Shown piece after piece: positions 32,243-40,501 of a stretch of DNA of 64,000 nt. The notes under the pieces were generated by a model, which saw only the letters and a list, made by a program, of their open reading frames with translations, had not been told where the DNA came from and searched no databases. Position 1 is the stretch's first letter. Each line of letters begins with the position of its first letter. Position numbers and translations under genes: made by a program. The stretch comes from Prado023 sp963700475. GTDB lineage: Bacteria > Actinomycetota > Actinomycetes > S36-B12 > CAIYMF01. The stretch covers positions 582,660 to 646,659 of the forward strand of contig CAVOXR010000009.1 of assembly GCA_963700475.1 (NCBI GenBank). Reading direction: 5' to 3'.

Positions 32243-34135
32243 TCAGGGCGAACGTGTGAGTTCCCCCTGCGGCAGGGGCACCGACCGGCCACCACGTCGC
32301 CGGGATCGGCGCCACATCACGTATCCCGCCGCGAGCACTGCCGAGGACAGGGCAAGGGCGATCGCCGCGGCTGCGGTGATGGGGGCCATCGGCGCCCCAC
32401 CGATCTTGGTGCCCGCCGAGGCGCCCACCTGCCATACGAAGGACACGGTCGCCGTGGGGAGGCCCGGGCGATCCGCCCAGACCCGCAGCGTCACCGGCCC
32501 CTCCCGCTCGACGCGCTCGACGGCGACCCACTCGACATCACCCCGCGGCTGCGCCTCGAGTGGCGCCTCGCCGTCGATCGCGACCCGCACCTCCACCACC
32601 GGCTCGGGGGCGGGTCGGCGGGTGTCGAGAACGTCGATGGTGACGAAGTTGTTGCCCGGGCGGCCCGGGCCGACGTTGGCGGTGATCACCAGGTCGTCGA
32701 CGAGCTGGGAGAGCACTCCGACGGTGGGTGGCGGCTGCGGGGTCGGCGCCCAGACAACCCGGGAAGCAGGGTGGATCGCAGCAACCGAGGACGCCGCCAG
32801 CACCACTGTGCCCAGCGCCACCGCCTCCAGTGACACGGCGACAGCCGCCAGGGCTCGCCCGCGGCCCCACACCAGGAGGGCCACGGTCGCACCCGCGCAC
32901 GCCATCGCGATGCCCAGGAGGCCCAGCTTCACCAGCAGCGCCTGCCCATATGCGGTGTGTCCAAGCGCCCCGACCGAGGGCACGAGCCGTCCGGCGAGCA
33001 CCAGTCCCGACACCAGGCTCACCGGCACGCAGACCAGCGCGATCGGGGTGAAGGTCCAGGCGACGGCCACCGCGCGCCTGCGCTCGCCGTGCCGCAGCGC
33101 TGGGACGGCGGCCAGGGCAACCGCCGCCGCCCCGCACGACCAGAGCATCGTGGTCACCGTGTGCAGCCCGCCGATCAGGGCCCACCGGGAACCGGCGGCG
33201 GCTGCATGGCTCGTCGACGTGATCGCGGTCATCGCCACGACGAGCAGCGCCATCTGGCCCATGGTCGGGTTCGGGGCGTCGGATCCGGGCGCGCTCGATG
33301 CCCTCGAGCTCGGCGTCGGCCAGCGCGACGTCCCGCCGGGCACCTCCGGCACAGACGTCCCGACTCCCGGGTGCCGGACGAGCAGCCATGCAGCGAGGCT
33401 CGCGGCGACCGCCACAAGCCACCGCAGGGTGAGCTCCCATGCACCCGTCAGGGTCCCGAATCCCGTGAGGGCGGCGATCCGGCCGAGGAACAGCAGCGCC
33501 AGCAGCGAGGTGAACAGCGCCCCGGCTCCCGCCATGGCCCCCCGGGCGCGGGGCAGCACCGGTCGGCGATCGGCATCGTCGGGGTGCCCGGCCGCGAGTC
33601 GTCGGCTGATGACCAGCGCGGCCAGTGCCGTCCCGAGTGCGAGCAGAGCGAGCCAGCGCAGCACAGCCTCGGCCACGCTCCCGCCTAGGTCCCACGCCGA
33701 CACCCCGCTGGTCGCACCCGGTCCCACCTCCAACCCGACCCCGAACACCAGCGAGCCGTCCGTGGGGTGCAGGTCGTCGGCCGAGATCGATCGCCAGCGC
33801 AGCTGGTAGCGGTCACGCCCCAACCCGCTGAGCGGAATCAGCACGACGGTCGCGCGGGCCGCCCCATTCTCGCTGGCGGGTGACCCCGTCGAGACCCGAC
33901 GGCCGGTCCCGTCGAAGAGCTCGACGACCGTCGCGGCGACCTGCACGTCCTCGCTGAACTCCATGCGGACCTGCTGTGGAGCGACCTCGAGGCTCTCGCC
34001 GTCAGCAGGCGAGATCGCCACGAGCAGTGCGTGCGCCTGGGCCGCGGTGGGCGCCGCGAACAGGACGCCCGCCACGACCGCCAGCACGCTGAGCACCCCG
34101 AGCCAGCGCCTCAGTGACCGCCCCCTCGTCGCCAT
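32243..34135 (-). CDS. CopC-CopD fusion, copper resistance/transport protein
   Basis: This 630-residue protein has a signal peptide, then a CopC domain beginning at the mature N-terminus AHALLVAISPADGESL, where the first His is the usual Cu(II) ligand, with DLHPTDG supplying the Asp/His pair. About eight membrane segments of a CopD domain follow, then a second extracellular domain (about 480-590) and a final membrane segment with a basic tail. CopC binds copper outside the cell and CopD moves or receives it at the membrane. It is the last gene of the six-gene operon, starting ten bases after the previous stop. Confidence 0.9.
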   Translation of the reverse strand: MATRGRSLRRWLGVLSVLAVVAGVLFAAPTAAQAHALLVAISPADGESLEVAPQQVRMEFSEDVQVAATVVELFDGTGRRVSTGSPASENGAARATVVLIPLSGLGRDRYQLRWRSISADDLHPTDGSLVFGVGLEVGPGATSGVSAWDLGGSVAEAVLRWLALLALGTALAALVISRRLAAGHPDDADRRPVLPRARGAMAGAGALFTSLLALLFLGRIAALTGFGTLTGAWELTLRWLVAVAASLAAWLLVRHPGVGTSVPEVPGGTSRWPTPSSRASSAPGSDAPNPTMGQMALLVVAMTAITSTSHAAAAGSRWALIGGLHTVTTMLWSCGAAAVALAAVPALRHGERRRAVAVAWTFTPIALVCVPVSLVSGLVLAGRLVPSVGALGHTAYGQALLVKLGLLGIAMACAGATVALLVWGRGRALAAVAVSLEAVALGTVVLAASSVAAIHPASRVVWAPTPQPPPTVGVLSQLVDDLVITANVGPGRPGNNFVTIDVLDTRRPAPEPVVEVRVAIDGEAPLEAQPRGDVEWVAVERVEREGPVTLRVWADRPGLPTATVSFVWQVGASAGTKIGGAPMAPITAAAAIALALSSAVLAAGYVMWRRSRRRGGRSVPLPQGELTRSP

Positions 34136-34145
34136 GCGGGACCGC

Positions 34146-34628
34146 TCACTCCACCGGGACGCCGCGTAGGGCCGTCCCGGCGATCTCGAGATCGATCTTG
34201 TCGCCGCGGTGCAGGGTGCCGCCCTTGTTGAGGTAGATGAGGTAGTAGGTCTGGCCGGCCCGCAGGTCGTGACCCTCGCGCATGGCAGCGACCCGGTCGA
34301 GCTTGTCACTGGTGCGCTCGCTGGCGATCACCGGCGGCTTCTCGGTGTTGCCCGTCCACTGGGTGGCCAGCGACGGCTTGAGCACGATGTAGCGCACGTC
34401 GATCAGGCCGCCGTCGGCCGCCAGGGACACGCGCGTGACGCGGATGCCGGACTTGGACTCCACCTGCGTGTCCGTGGGCATGGTGGGCCGCCGGTCGGAG
34501 GCGCTGGCCGAGTTGACCACGGCCGCGCCCCCCGCGGCCACCACCAGGGCAGCCGCAGCCAGCCCGACAGCACCGCGCCGGCCCAGGCGCCTCGTGCGAG
34601 GCTTCACCGTTGCGTCTGTGGTTTCCAT
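34146..34628 (-). CDS. Secreted or anchored protein of unknown function in the copper operon
   Basis: This 160-residue protein has a basic start (RTRRLGRRG), a hydrophobic segment (about 24-44) and an extracellular part with a beta-rich look, including GGLIDVRYIVLKPS and LRAGQTYYLIYLNKGGTLHRGD. ATG 34628 was chosen because AGGAGG lies five bases upstream. No cysteine or HxH copper motif was seen. It is placed between the cupredoxin-Ig and CopCD genes with gaps of about ten bases, so it is co-transcribed; a role in assembly or anchoring is only a guess. Confidence 0.75.
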   Translation of the reverse strand: METTDATVKPRTRRLGRRGAVGLAAAALVVAAGGAAVVNSASASDRRPTMPTDTQVESKSGIRVTRVSLAADGGLIDVRYIVLKPSLATQWTGNTEKPPVIASERTSDKLDRVAAMREGHDLRAGQTYYLIYLNKGGTLHRGDKIDLEIAGTALRGVPVE

Positions 34629-34639
34629 CGTGGTCCTCC

Positions 34640-37600
34640 TCATGGGAGCAGGTAGAAGGCGGAGTCGAAGGCGTCGAGGTGCAGGTTGCCGCCAGCGAAC
34701 GAACCGTTGGCCAGGGAGATACCGAACTGGCTGCTCGTCACGGCTCTGCCACTGGTGTTCAGCGAGACATTGCCGGTCGTCGTGGTGTTGGCGGTGAGCC
34801 GCACGTTCGCCGTGCCCGAGGCTGTCCAATCCAGTCGGATGGTGTTGGTCGCGGTCGAGCCCGCCTGGAGGTTGACCGGTCCCAACGTCGTGGTGCCTCC
34901 GCTGCGACTGATGATCGCCCGGACACGGGCGGTCCCCGTCGTGGACTTCTGGTACTCGATCCGGAAGACCTCGGTCGCGCCGTTCATCGCACGCTCGACG
35001 GTGACCCAGCGGTTGTTGTTGTTGCCGGTGGCGAACGTGTCCGGCCGCAGCTGGAAGCGCACGTGGTAGGTCGGGACCGCCGTCGTGGTGGGCGTGGTCA
35101 CGAAGGCACGCGTGTTCGGCCCGCCGCTGGTCACCGCGACCAGCAGGCCGCGAGAACCAGTCAGCGCCGCGGCTGTCGAGCTGCTCGCCGTGCCGCCGCT
35201 GGCGTTCGTCGGGGAGCCGGCCGCCCACGGCCCGGGCAGGGTCGTGGCCTCGAACCCGTCGGAGAACAGCATCGTGGTGGTGAGCGGAACGCTCACGGCT
35301 GTACTCCACTTTCCGGTGGAGGCCTTTGCTCGGACGTACACCGTGTGCGCACCCACATTGACGTTGGCGGCGATCGCAGCCGTGGGGATCGTCGCCGTGA
35401 AGGCCGTCGACAGCGCGTTAGGGGTCGTGATCGTCGCGGCACCACCGGAACCCAGCCCGGGGTCGGTGTCGACGAAGTACTCCACCGCGACGATCGTCGC
35501 GCCGGGGGTCGCTGTGGCGGTCCCGGCCAGCGCGGTGGTGAAGTCCGTGCTGGGCGGGGTGAGGGACACCCCGCTGACAGTCACGCCACGCTGGATCACC
35601 AGTGTGCCGGACACGGGATCTCCCCAGTTGCCGGCCTTGTCCTTGGCCCGCACCCAGACCGGGTTGTTGCCCTCGGGAAGCGAGTTGATCTGGCTCAAGG
35701 GCACGGTGGCGACCAACGTGGCCGGCGTCGTGCTCGTGCTCAGGACCATCGGGAACCCGGTACCGGGCGACCCCGCTGTGGTCAGGAACCCCTCACCCGA
35801 GGCCACGCCGGAGGCCGGTGCGGACGCCGTCGATGGATCGGAGAAGGTCGCCCGGACCTCGATCGAGGTCGCGTCGTAGCCGATTCCCTGGGTGCCGTCG
35901 TTGGGTGACGGGCTGACCGTGACGGTCCCGATGGTGGGTGCAGTCCGGTCGACCAGGAAGGACGCCGCCGGTGTCGGACCGGCTGGTCCGACGTTGCCCT
36001 GGTCATCCTTCGCGGTCGCGGTCAGCGTGTGGTTCCCCTCTGCCAGACCCGTCATGGTGGCCGCCGGCACCGAGCCGGACAACGACACGGTCGCCGCGCC
36101 GCCGCTTGGCGAGATCGCGAGGGTGTCGGTCCCGCTGCCGTCGAGCGCCCAGGTCGCCGAGGACACCTTCCCGCCCCCGACGTCGGTTGCCGAACCGGTG
36201 AAGTCGAGCGCGCCCGAGCCGTTGACGGCAGTCGCCTTGGGCGTCAGCCCGCTGACGGTGGGGCCGGACTTGTCGACCGCGAAGGACACGGAGGCCAGCG
36301 GGCCCCACCCGCTTGCATCGCGGCCGCGCACCATCAACTGGTGGCTGCCTGTTGCAAGTGCCGAGACGTCCACGGAGACGTTCGACAGGGAGACCGAGGC
36401 CGCAGGGCTGGAGACGGTGACGGGGTTCCCGGAACCGGGCGCGACTGACGTGTTGTCCAGGATGTACTCCGCGCCCGTGACCTGAACGTCGTCGGTGACG
36501 GTCGCGCTGAACGACACGGTGGTGGGAGTGGTACCCACTCGCGTGGGGGTCACGACCAGGTTGGTGACCGTCGGCGCAGCCGCCGGGTCGGGAGCGGTCC
36601 CGCTGGCCTGCAGGAAGGTCAACTGGCCGCCGAGCCCGACGATGTTGCCGCTGGCCGCGCTCGAGGCCTGGCCGTCGTTGTCGAGCCGGAACGACGGGTC
36701 GAGGACGGCGTACTTCAGCCCCGGACCGGACGGCACTGTGACCAGTGCGTCGAGGGTGTCGCCTGCGCTGACGTTCTCGGCGGCGACCGTGTACGGGTGG
36801 CTCAACGGCCGGGCCGCGACGCCGACGACAGTCTCGGTGCTGCCCAGGACGCCGATCGCGTGCTGCACGATGCCGGCGTTCACGACCCGGAGCAACGTCG
36901 TCCCGCCTGCACCGACGGGGATCGGCTGCGTGTTCGGGTACGCCAGCCCGTTGAAGAGGTGGTACCTGGGGCTGAAGTTGCGCATGTCGAACGTGCTCGG
37001 GTTCGCGTTCAGGGCGGGATCGACGTCGGACATGACCAGCACGCCCTCGTCGGTGTACGCGGTCGCGGAGGTTCCGTAGACCGTGCCGGCTGTGCCGGTG
37101 CCGCTGGGCAGCACGACCAGCGCGCCCACCAGCCCCATGGCGACCTGGCGGGTCCCGTCCACGGTGCCGCCGGCCTCGTAGAGGAAGGTTCCGGGTCGGG
37201 ACGCGCTGAACGAGTAGGTCGCGTCGGACCCGCTGGCGACCCCAGCGAGGTCGTCATCGAACTGGTCGACCTGGGGCAGAGACAGGGAGATGCTCTCACC
37301 GTCGATCCGGTTGTGGAGGACCATCTGCACCGTCTGCCCCGCCGTGACCACCAGAGTGGGTCCCACGGGGGCGGTCACGGCGTCGCCCTCAAGGCTGACG
37401 AAGGTCCAGACGGTGGACGCTGACGAGGCCCCCGGCAGCGTCACGCTGCCCGACTTGGCCCACAGCTCGCAGGAGACATCCACACCGGAGGGGAGGCCGG
37501 ACGTGGTGCACCCCGTGCTGGCGGCCAGCACGTCGGCGCGGATGCCGGATGCGGTCGGCGCGTGGGCGGCGACGCGCACCGCGCTGGCGACAGCGCTCGA

Positions 37601-37753
37601 GGATTCGGCGGAGGCGGCGTGGGCCCCCGCAGTCGGCGCCGTCGCCTGTGCGGCGGGTGCCACGAGCGCGGCGGCGGCGATCGTCGCCGCCCCGGTGGTG
37701 GTCACGAGTGCGCGGAGCAGGGTGGTCCTGCCGTGCGTGTTGGATTGGGACAT
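34640..37753 (-). CDS. Secreted degenerate cupredoxin plus Ig-like repeat protein
   Basis: This 1037-residue protein has a signal peptide (about 15-45), two cupredoxin-like regions of multicopper oxidase type (about 100-400), three or more Ig-like domains (about 400-800; repeated phrases such as SLSGSVPAATMTGLAEGNHTL) and a C-terminal lectin-like domain starting DGFEATTLPGPWAAG (about 840-1037). In the cupredoxin part the expected HxH copper motifs are absent: the first loop reads LSLPQVDQ and the Cys/His loop reads FLYEAGGT. It is therefore a structural relative without copper and may scaffold the neighbouring oxidases. ATG 37753 is preceded by GGCAGG. Confidence 0.82.
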   Translation of the reverse strand: MSQSNTHGRTTLLRALVTTTGAATIAAAALVAPAAQATAPTAGAHAASAESSSAVASAVRVAAHAPTASGIRADVLAASTGCTTSGLPSGVDVSCELWAKSGSVTLPGASSASTVWTFVSLEGDAVTAPVGPTLVVTAGQTVQMVLHNRIDGESISLSLPQVDQFDDDLAGVASGSDATYSFSASRPGTFLYEAGGTVDGTRQVAMGLVGALVVLPSGTGTAGTVYGTSATAYTDEGVLVMSDVDPALNANPSTFDMRNFSPRYHLFNGLAYPNTQPIPVGAGGTTLLRVVNAGIVQHAIGVLGSTETVVGVAARPLSHPYTVAAENVSAGDTLDALVTVPSGPGLKYAVLDPSFRLDNDGQASSAASGNIVGLGGQLTFLQASGTAPDPAAAPTVTNLVVTPTRVGTTPTTVSFSATVTDDVQVTGAEYILDNTSVAPGSGNPVTVSSPAASVSLSNVSVDVSALATGSHQLMVRGRDASGWGPLASVSFAVDKSGPTVSGLTPKATAVNGSGALDFTGSATDVGGGKVSSATWALDGSGTDTLAISPSGGAATVSLSGSVPAATMTGLAEGNHTLTATAKDDQGNVGPAGPTPAASFLVDRTAPTIGTVTVSPSPNDGTQGIGYDATSIEVRATFSDPSTASAPASGVASGEGFLTTAGSPGTGFPMVLSTSTTPATLVATVPLSQINSLPEGNNPVWVRAKDKAGNWGDPVSGTLVIQRGVTVSGVSLTPPSTDFTTALAGTATATPGATIVAVEYFVDTDPGLGSGGAATITTPNALSTAFTATIPTAAIAANVNVGAHTVYVRAKASTGKWSTAVSVPLTTTMLFSDGFEATTLPGPWAAGSPTNASGGTASSSTAAALTGSRGLLVAVTSGGPNTRAFVTTPTTTAVPTYHVRFQLRPDTFATGNNNNRWVTVERAMNGATEVFRIEYQKSTTGTARVRAIISRSGGTTTLGPVNLQAGSTATNTIRLDWTASGTANVRLTANTTTTGNVSLNTSGRAVTSSQFGISLANGSFAGGNLHLDAFDSAFYLLP

Positions 37754-37818
37754 CGTCCTGCCGCCCTTCCGCTTCCAGGTCTGCGGGTACCGGTGTGATG
37801 GCTGGGCTCCGGCGCCGG

Positions 37819-39135
37819 TCATGGCGTCGCTCCCGGGCATCCGGCAGGCGGGTCGATGCGGATCAGCGTCATCATCCCGCCGAACGTCGCGCCGTAGTTG
37901 GTCGCCTGCTGCAGTGCGTGGCTGTGGGCCACGTGGTAGTACTCACCGCACTCGTTGTTCGACGTGACCCCGGGCGGCAGGTCGCCGGTGTGCCCCAGGT
38001 AGGGGCTCTCGCTGAACCACGTGTCCGGGCTGATCAGTTGGTCCTGCAGCGGCGGCAGGTCCACGGGGATCTCGCTGGTGCTGGGGTCCCAGTGCTCCAC
38101 GTCGCTCCACGTCAGCAGCGTGTCCATGGTCTGGCCCGGCCCGACGTCGACCAGGAACTTGTTGAAGCTCGCGTCCGATCCGGGGGTGCTCGACAGCAGC
38201 GAACCTCCGTCCCTGGCGATGACCGTCTGGCTGTTGCCGTGTGGATGGAACGGGTACGTGCCGAACCCGACGTTGATGTACCGGATCAGCGCAGGCCTGG
38301 GGTTGCTGCTCGCGTCGTAGGGCTTGATGTGGACCATGGCCCCGTACGGCTGGGCCGGCAGCCACGCCACGTTGTTCGGCGCGATCGTGTCTGGCATCGA
38401 ACGTCCGTTGACGAGGAAGTACCGGGCGCTGTAGGCCCCGAGGTTCACGGCCTTCTTCCGCTCGACTGCCTGGTGGATGGCCGGGTCGATCTCGGAGAGC
38501 AGGTGCAGGTACTCGTGGGCCGGGTCGAAGGTGGACCCATCCTCGGCGTAGGCCCGGTTGAGGACCATGCCGCCGCTGCCGTCGTTGGGTCGCACGATGA
38601 GGGCGCCGTAGAGCCCCATCTGGACCTGCTTGGCCACGTCGGTGCCGGAGGTGTAGAGGAAGGTGCCGGCATGCGCGGCCGTGAACGAGTAGGTGACCGT
38701 GCCGCCGTTCGCGGCCGCCGGCTTGGCCAGGGACGTGACCACGCCACCTGAGGTCACCGGCTGGTCCGGCGCCCCGTCAGCCATGACGCCCGACTGCCCG
38801 GGGAACGAGATCGAGACCGGCTCCCGCAGGGTGTTCTTCAGGCTGATTGTCACCTGGGCGCCCTGCGGGACGCACAGCGTCGGGCCGGGCAGCTGGAACG
38901 ATCCGCTGGGCCCGGCGTAGCCCCACATGTAGATGCTGTTGCCGTCCGGGGTCAGGATGTACCCGCTTGTGGCAGTCAGGTTGAAGGAGTTGTTCGAGTT
39001 CGACTCGCAGGCCAGTCCCTCGGTCGCGGCGGCCTGCGCGCGGGTGTCGGCGTGGAACGACGTGAGCAGTAGGCACGCGACGGCGACGGCCAGTGCGACG
39101 ATACGCCCGCTGGTGGTCTTCAGGATCGTGGTCAT
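37819..39135 (-). CDS. Multicopper oxidase-like protein with only the type 1-less half of the copper site
   Basis: This 438-residue protein has a Sec-type signal peptide (about 12-36) and cupredoxin domains of the multicopper oxidase family. The first domain lacks ligands (ISFPGQSG and FLYTSGTD). The last domain keeps two HxH motifs, H297-P-H299 (YPFHPHGNS) and H404-S-H406 (YYHVAHSHALQQ), and ends with FGGMMTLIRID. Serine stands where the type 1 copper cysteine would be, so it cannot hold a type 1 copper and should not be an oxidase alone. The gene starts 16 bases after the stop of the Tat-exported oxidase. See the finding on a split copper centre. Confidence 0.88.
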   Translation of the reverse strand: MTTILKTTSGRIVALAVAVACLLLTSFHADTRAQAAATEGLACESNSNNSFNLTATSGYILTPDGNSIYMWGYAGPSGSFQLPGPTLCVPQGAQVTISLKNTLREPVSISFPGQSGVMADGAPDQPVTSGGVVTSLAKPAAANGGTVTYSFTAAHAGTFLYTSGTDVAKQVQMGLYGALIVRPNDGSGGMVLNRAYAEDGSTFDPAHEYLHLLSEIDPAIHQAVERKKAVNLGAYSARYFLVNGRSMPDTIAPNNVAWLPAQPYGAMVHIKPYDASSNPRPALIRYINVGFGTYPFHPHGNSQTVIARDGGSLLSSTPGSDASFNKFLVDVGPGQTMDTLLTWSDVEHWDPSTSEIPVDLPPLQDQLISPDTWFSESPYLGHTGDLPPGVTSNNECGEYYHVAHSHALQQATNYGATFGGMMTLIRIDPPAGCPGATP

Positions 39136-39151
39136 GGTGTCCTGCCCTGGC

Positions 39152-40477
39152 TCAGACGGTTTGCTGGAAGGCGTCGAGGACCGATTGCGCGGTGTTCGAC
39201 GGGTAGACCCGGACCTCGGTCATCTGGCCGCCGTAGCCGGCGTCGCCCCCGTTGTTCAGGTAGGCGTAGTTGCGGTCGTAGAGGCGGTATGCCTGGTAGG
39301 GCCCAACTGGATCCGCGGACGGCATCCTCACCACCACGTCGCGACTCTCGCCCGGACCCACCTCCACGGTGTTGGTCTCGTAGGTGAGGTCGCGCGACGA
39401 GTCGACCAGGCATGCGGCGTCCTTGGCGATGACCCTCATGGCCAGGCCGTCGAGGGTCATGGCGTGGTGCTGGTAGCCCAGGTTCGCGATGCGCAGCAGC
39501 ACCCGCTCACCCGGCTTGGCCGCCACGACCGAGGAGATCGGGTTGTACTTCAGGCTGTACTTCTCATCGGCCTGCATGGGGTTGGTGTCGGCCAGCGGGT
39601 CGCTTGAGGGCTGCAGGGTGTCCGGGTACGCCCGACCGTTCATGAGCCAGAAGCTCGGCTTGAAGTCGGTCCAGTCGGTGGTCTGGATGTGGGCGTCCCG
39701 GTAGTGGGCCTCGGCCCACAGCTCGGTGAGCATGAACGCGTACTCGCGATCGTACTGGGTGCTGGCGTGGTCGTAGGCGTAGAACTCGGTGGCGGTGTTG
39801 CGCAGCGGCCGCACGTACACGACCCCGGTCATGCCCATCTGCACGTGCTCGACGTCCTCGAAGTGACAGTGGTACATGAACGTGCCCGGGTCCTGCGGGC
39901 GGTAGTAGTAGGTGAACGAGCGCCCGATGGGTACCGAGATGGACAGCTCCGGGACGCCATCGAACAGGGGGATGGCGTTGTTGAAGCCGTGCCAGTGGAT
40001 GGTGTGGCCATCGGTCAGGTCCGGCCGGACCGCCAGCCCGAGGTTGCTCAGCGTGATGCGCACGGCGTTGTTGGTCGCCTCGCCACCCAGGCTCGGGTCG
40101 AACTGGTCGAAGCCGAGGACCGGCGCGCTGATCTGGGCCCTGCCCCTCTCGTTGATCACGAGGGCATCGTCGACGCCGGTCATGTCGCGGAATCCGAAGA
40201 TGTAGACGTTCTGCCCCGCCTCGGCCATGCTGTCGGGCCAGAACGGGCTCTTCGGGGAGGCCGCGGGCATGCTCGCCCAGCCGTCGGTGGCAGCCAGGTG
40301 CAGCAGCTGGGTCCTCGTACCGGTCGGGGCGGCAGCCCGGACCGGGCCGAGCGCGGAGGCCGTTCCCGGGGAGATGGACCGGGCTATCAGCAGGCCGCCG
40401 CCGAGCGCAGCTCCCGCCTTGAACAGGTTGCGCCGGGTGTAGAGCGCCGACCCGTCACGGGTCTCGTCACTGGTCAC
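39152..40477 (-). CDS. Tat-exported multicopper oxidase with the type 1 half of the copper site
   Basis: This 441-residue protein has a twin-arginine signal (TRRNLFKAGAALGGG) for export in folded form. The first cupredoxin region has H158-T-I-H-W-H163 and H203-C204-H205 followed by H211 and M216, giving a complete type 1 copper set (H158, C204, H211, M216) and two HxH pairs for a trinuclear cluster. The last domain has only YQHHAMTLDG and no HxH motifs, so half of the trinuclear ligands are missing. This matches the type 1-in-first-domain layout seen in two-domain laccases and nitrite reductase. It lies 24 bases after the giant secreted protein gene. Confidence 0.92.
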   Translation of the reverse strand: MTSDETRDGSALYTRRNLFKAGAALGGGLLIARSISPGTASALGPVRAAAPTGTRTQLLHLAATDGWASMPAASPKSPFWPDSMAEAGQNVYIFGFRDMTGVDDALVINERGRAQISAPVLGFDQFDPSLGGEATNNAVRITLSNLGLAVRPDLTDGHTIHWHGFNNAIPLFDGVPELSISVPIGRSFTYYYRPQDPGTFMYHCHFEDVEHVQMGMTGVVYVRPLRNTATEFYAYDHASTQYDREYAFMLTELWAEAHYRDAHIQTTDWTDFKPSFWLMNGRAYPDTLQPSSDPLADTNPMQADEKYSLKYNPISSVVAAKPGERVLLRIANLGYQHHAMTLDGLAMRVIAKDAACLVDSSRDLTYETNTVEVGPGESRDVVVRMPSADPVGPYQAYRLYDRNYAYLNNGGDAGYGGQMTEVRVYPSNTAQSVLDAFQQTV

Positions 40478-40501
40478 GATTCCTCCTCGTCGGTCCCGTG
40501 A

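Noticed and set aside
39152..40477. Copper nitrite reductase (NirK)
   Set aside because: The type 1 spacing has a similar layout, but the HCH pair and the absence of the NirK cysteine context (HCAP) fit a multicopper oxidase better.
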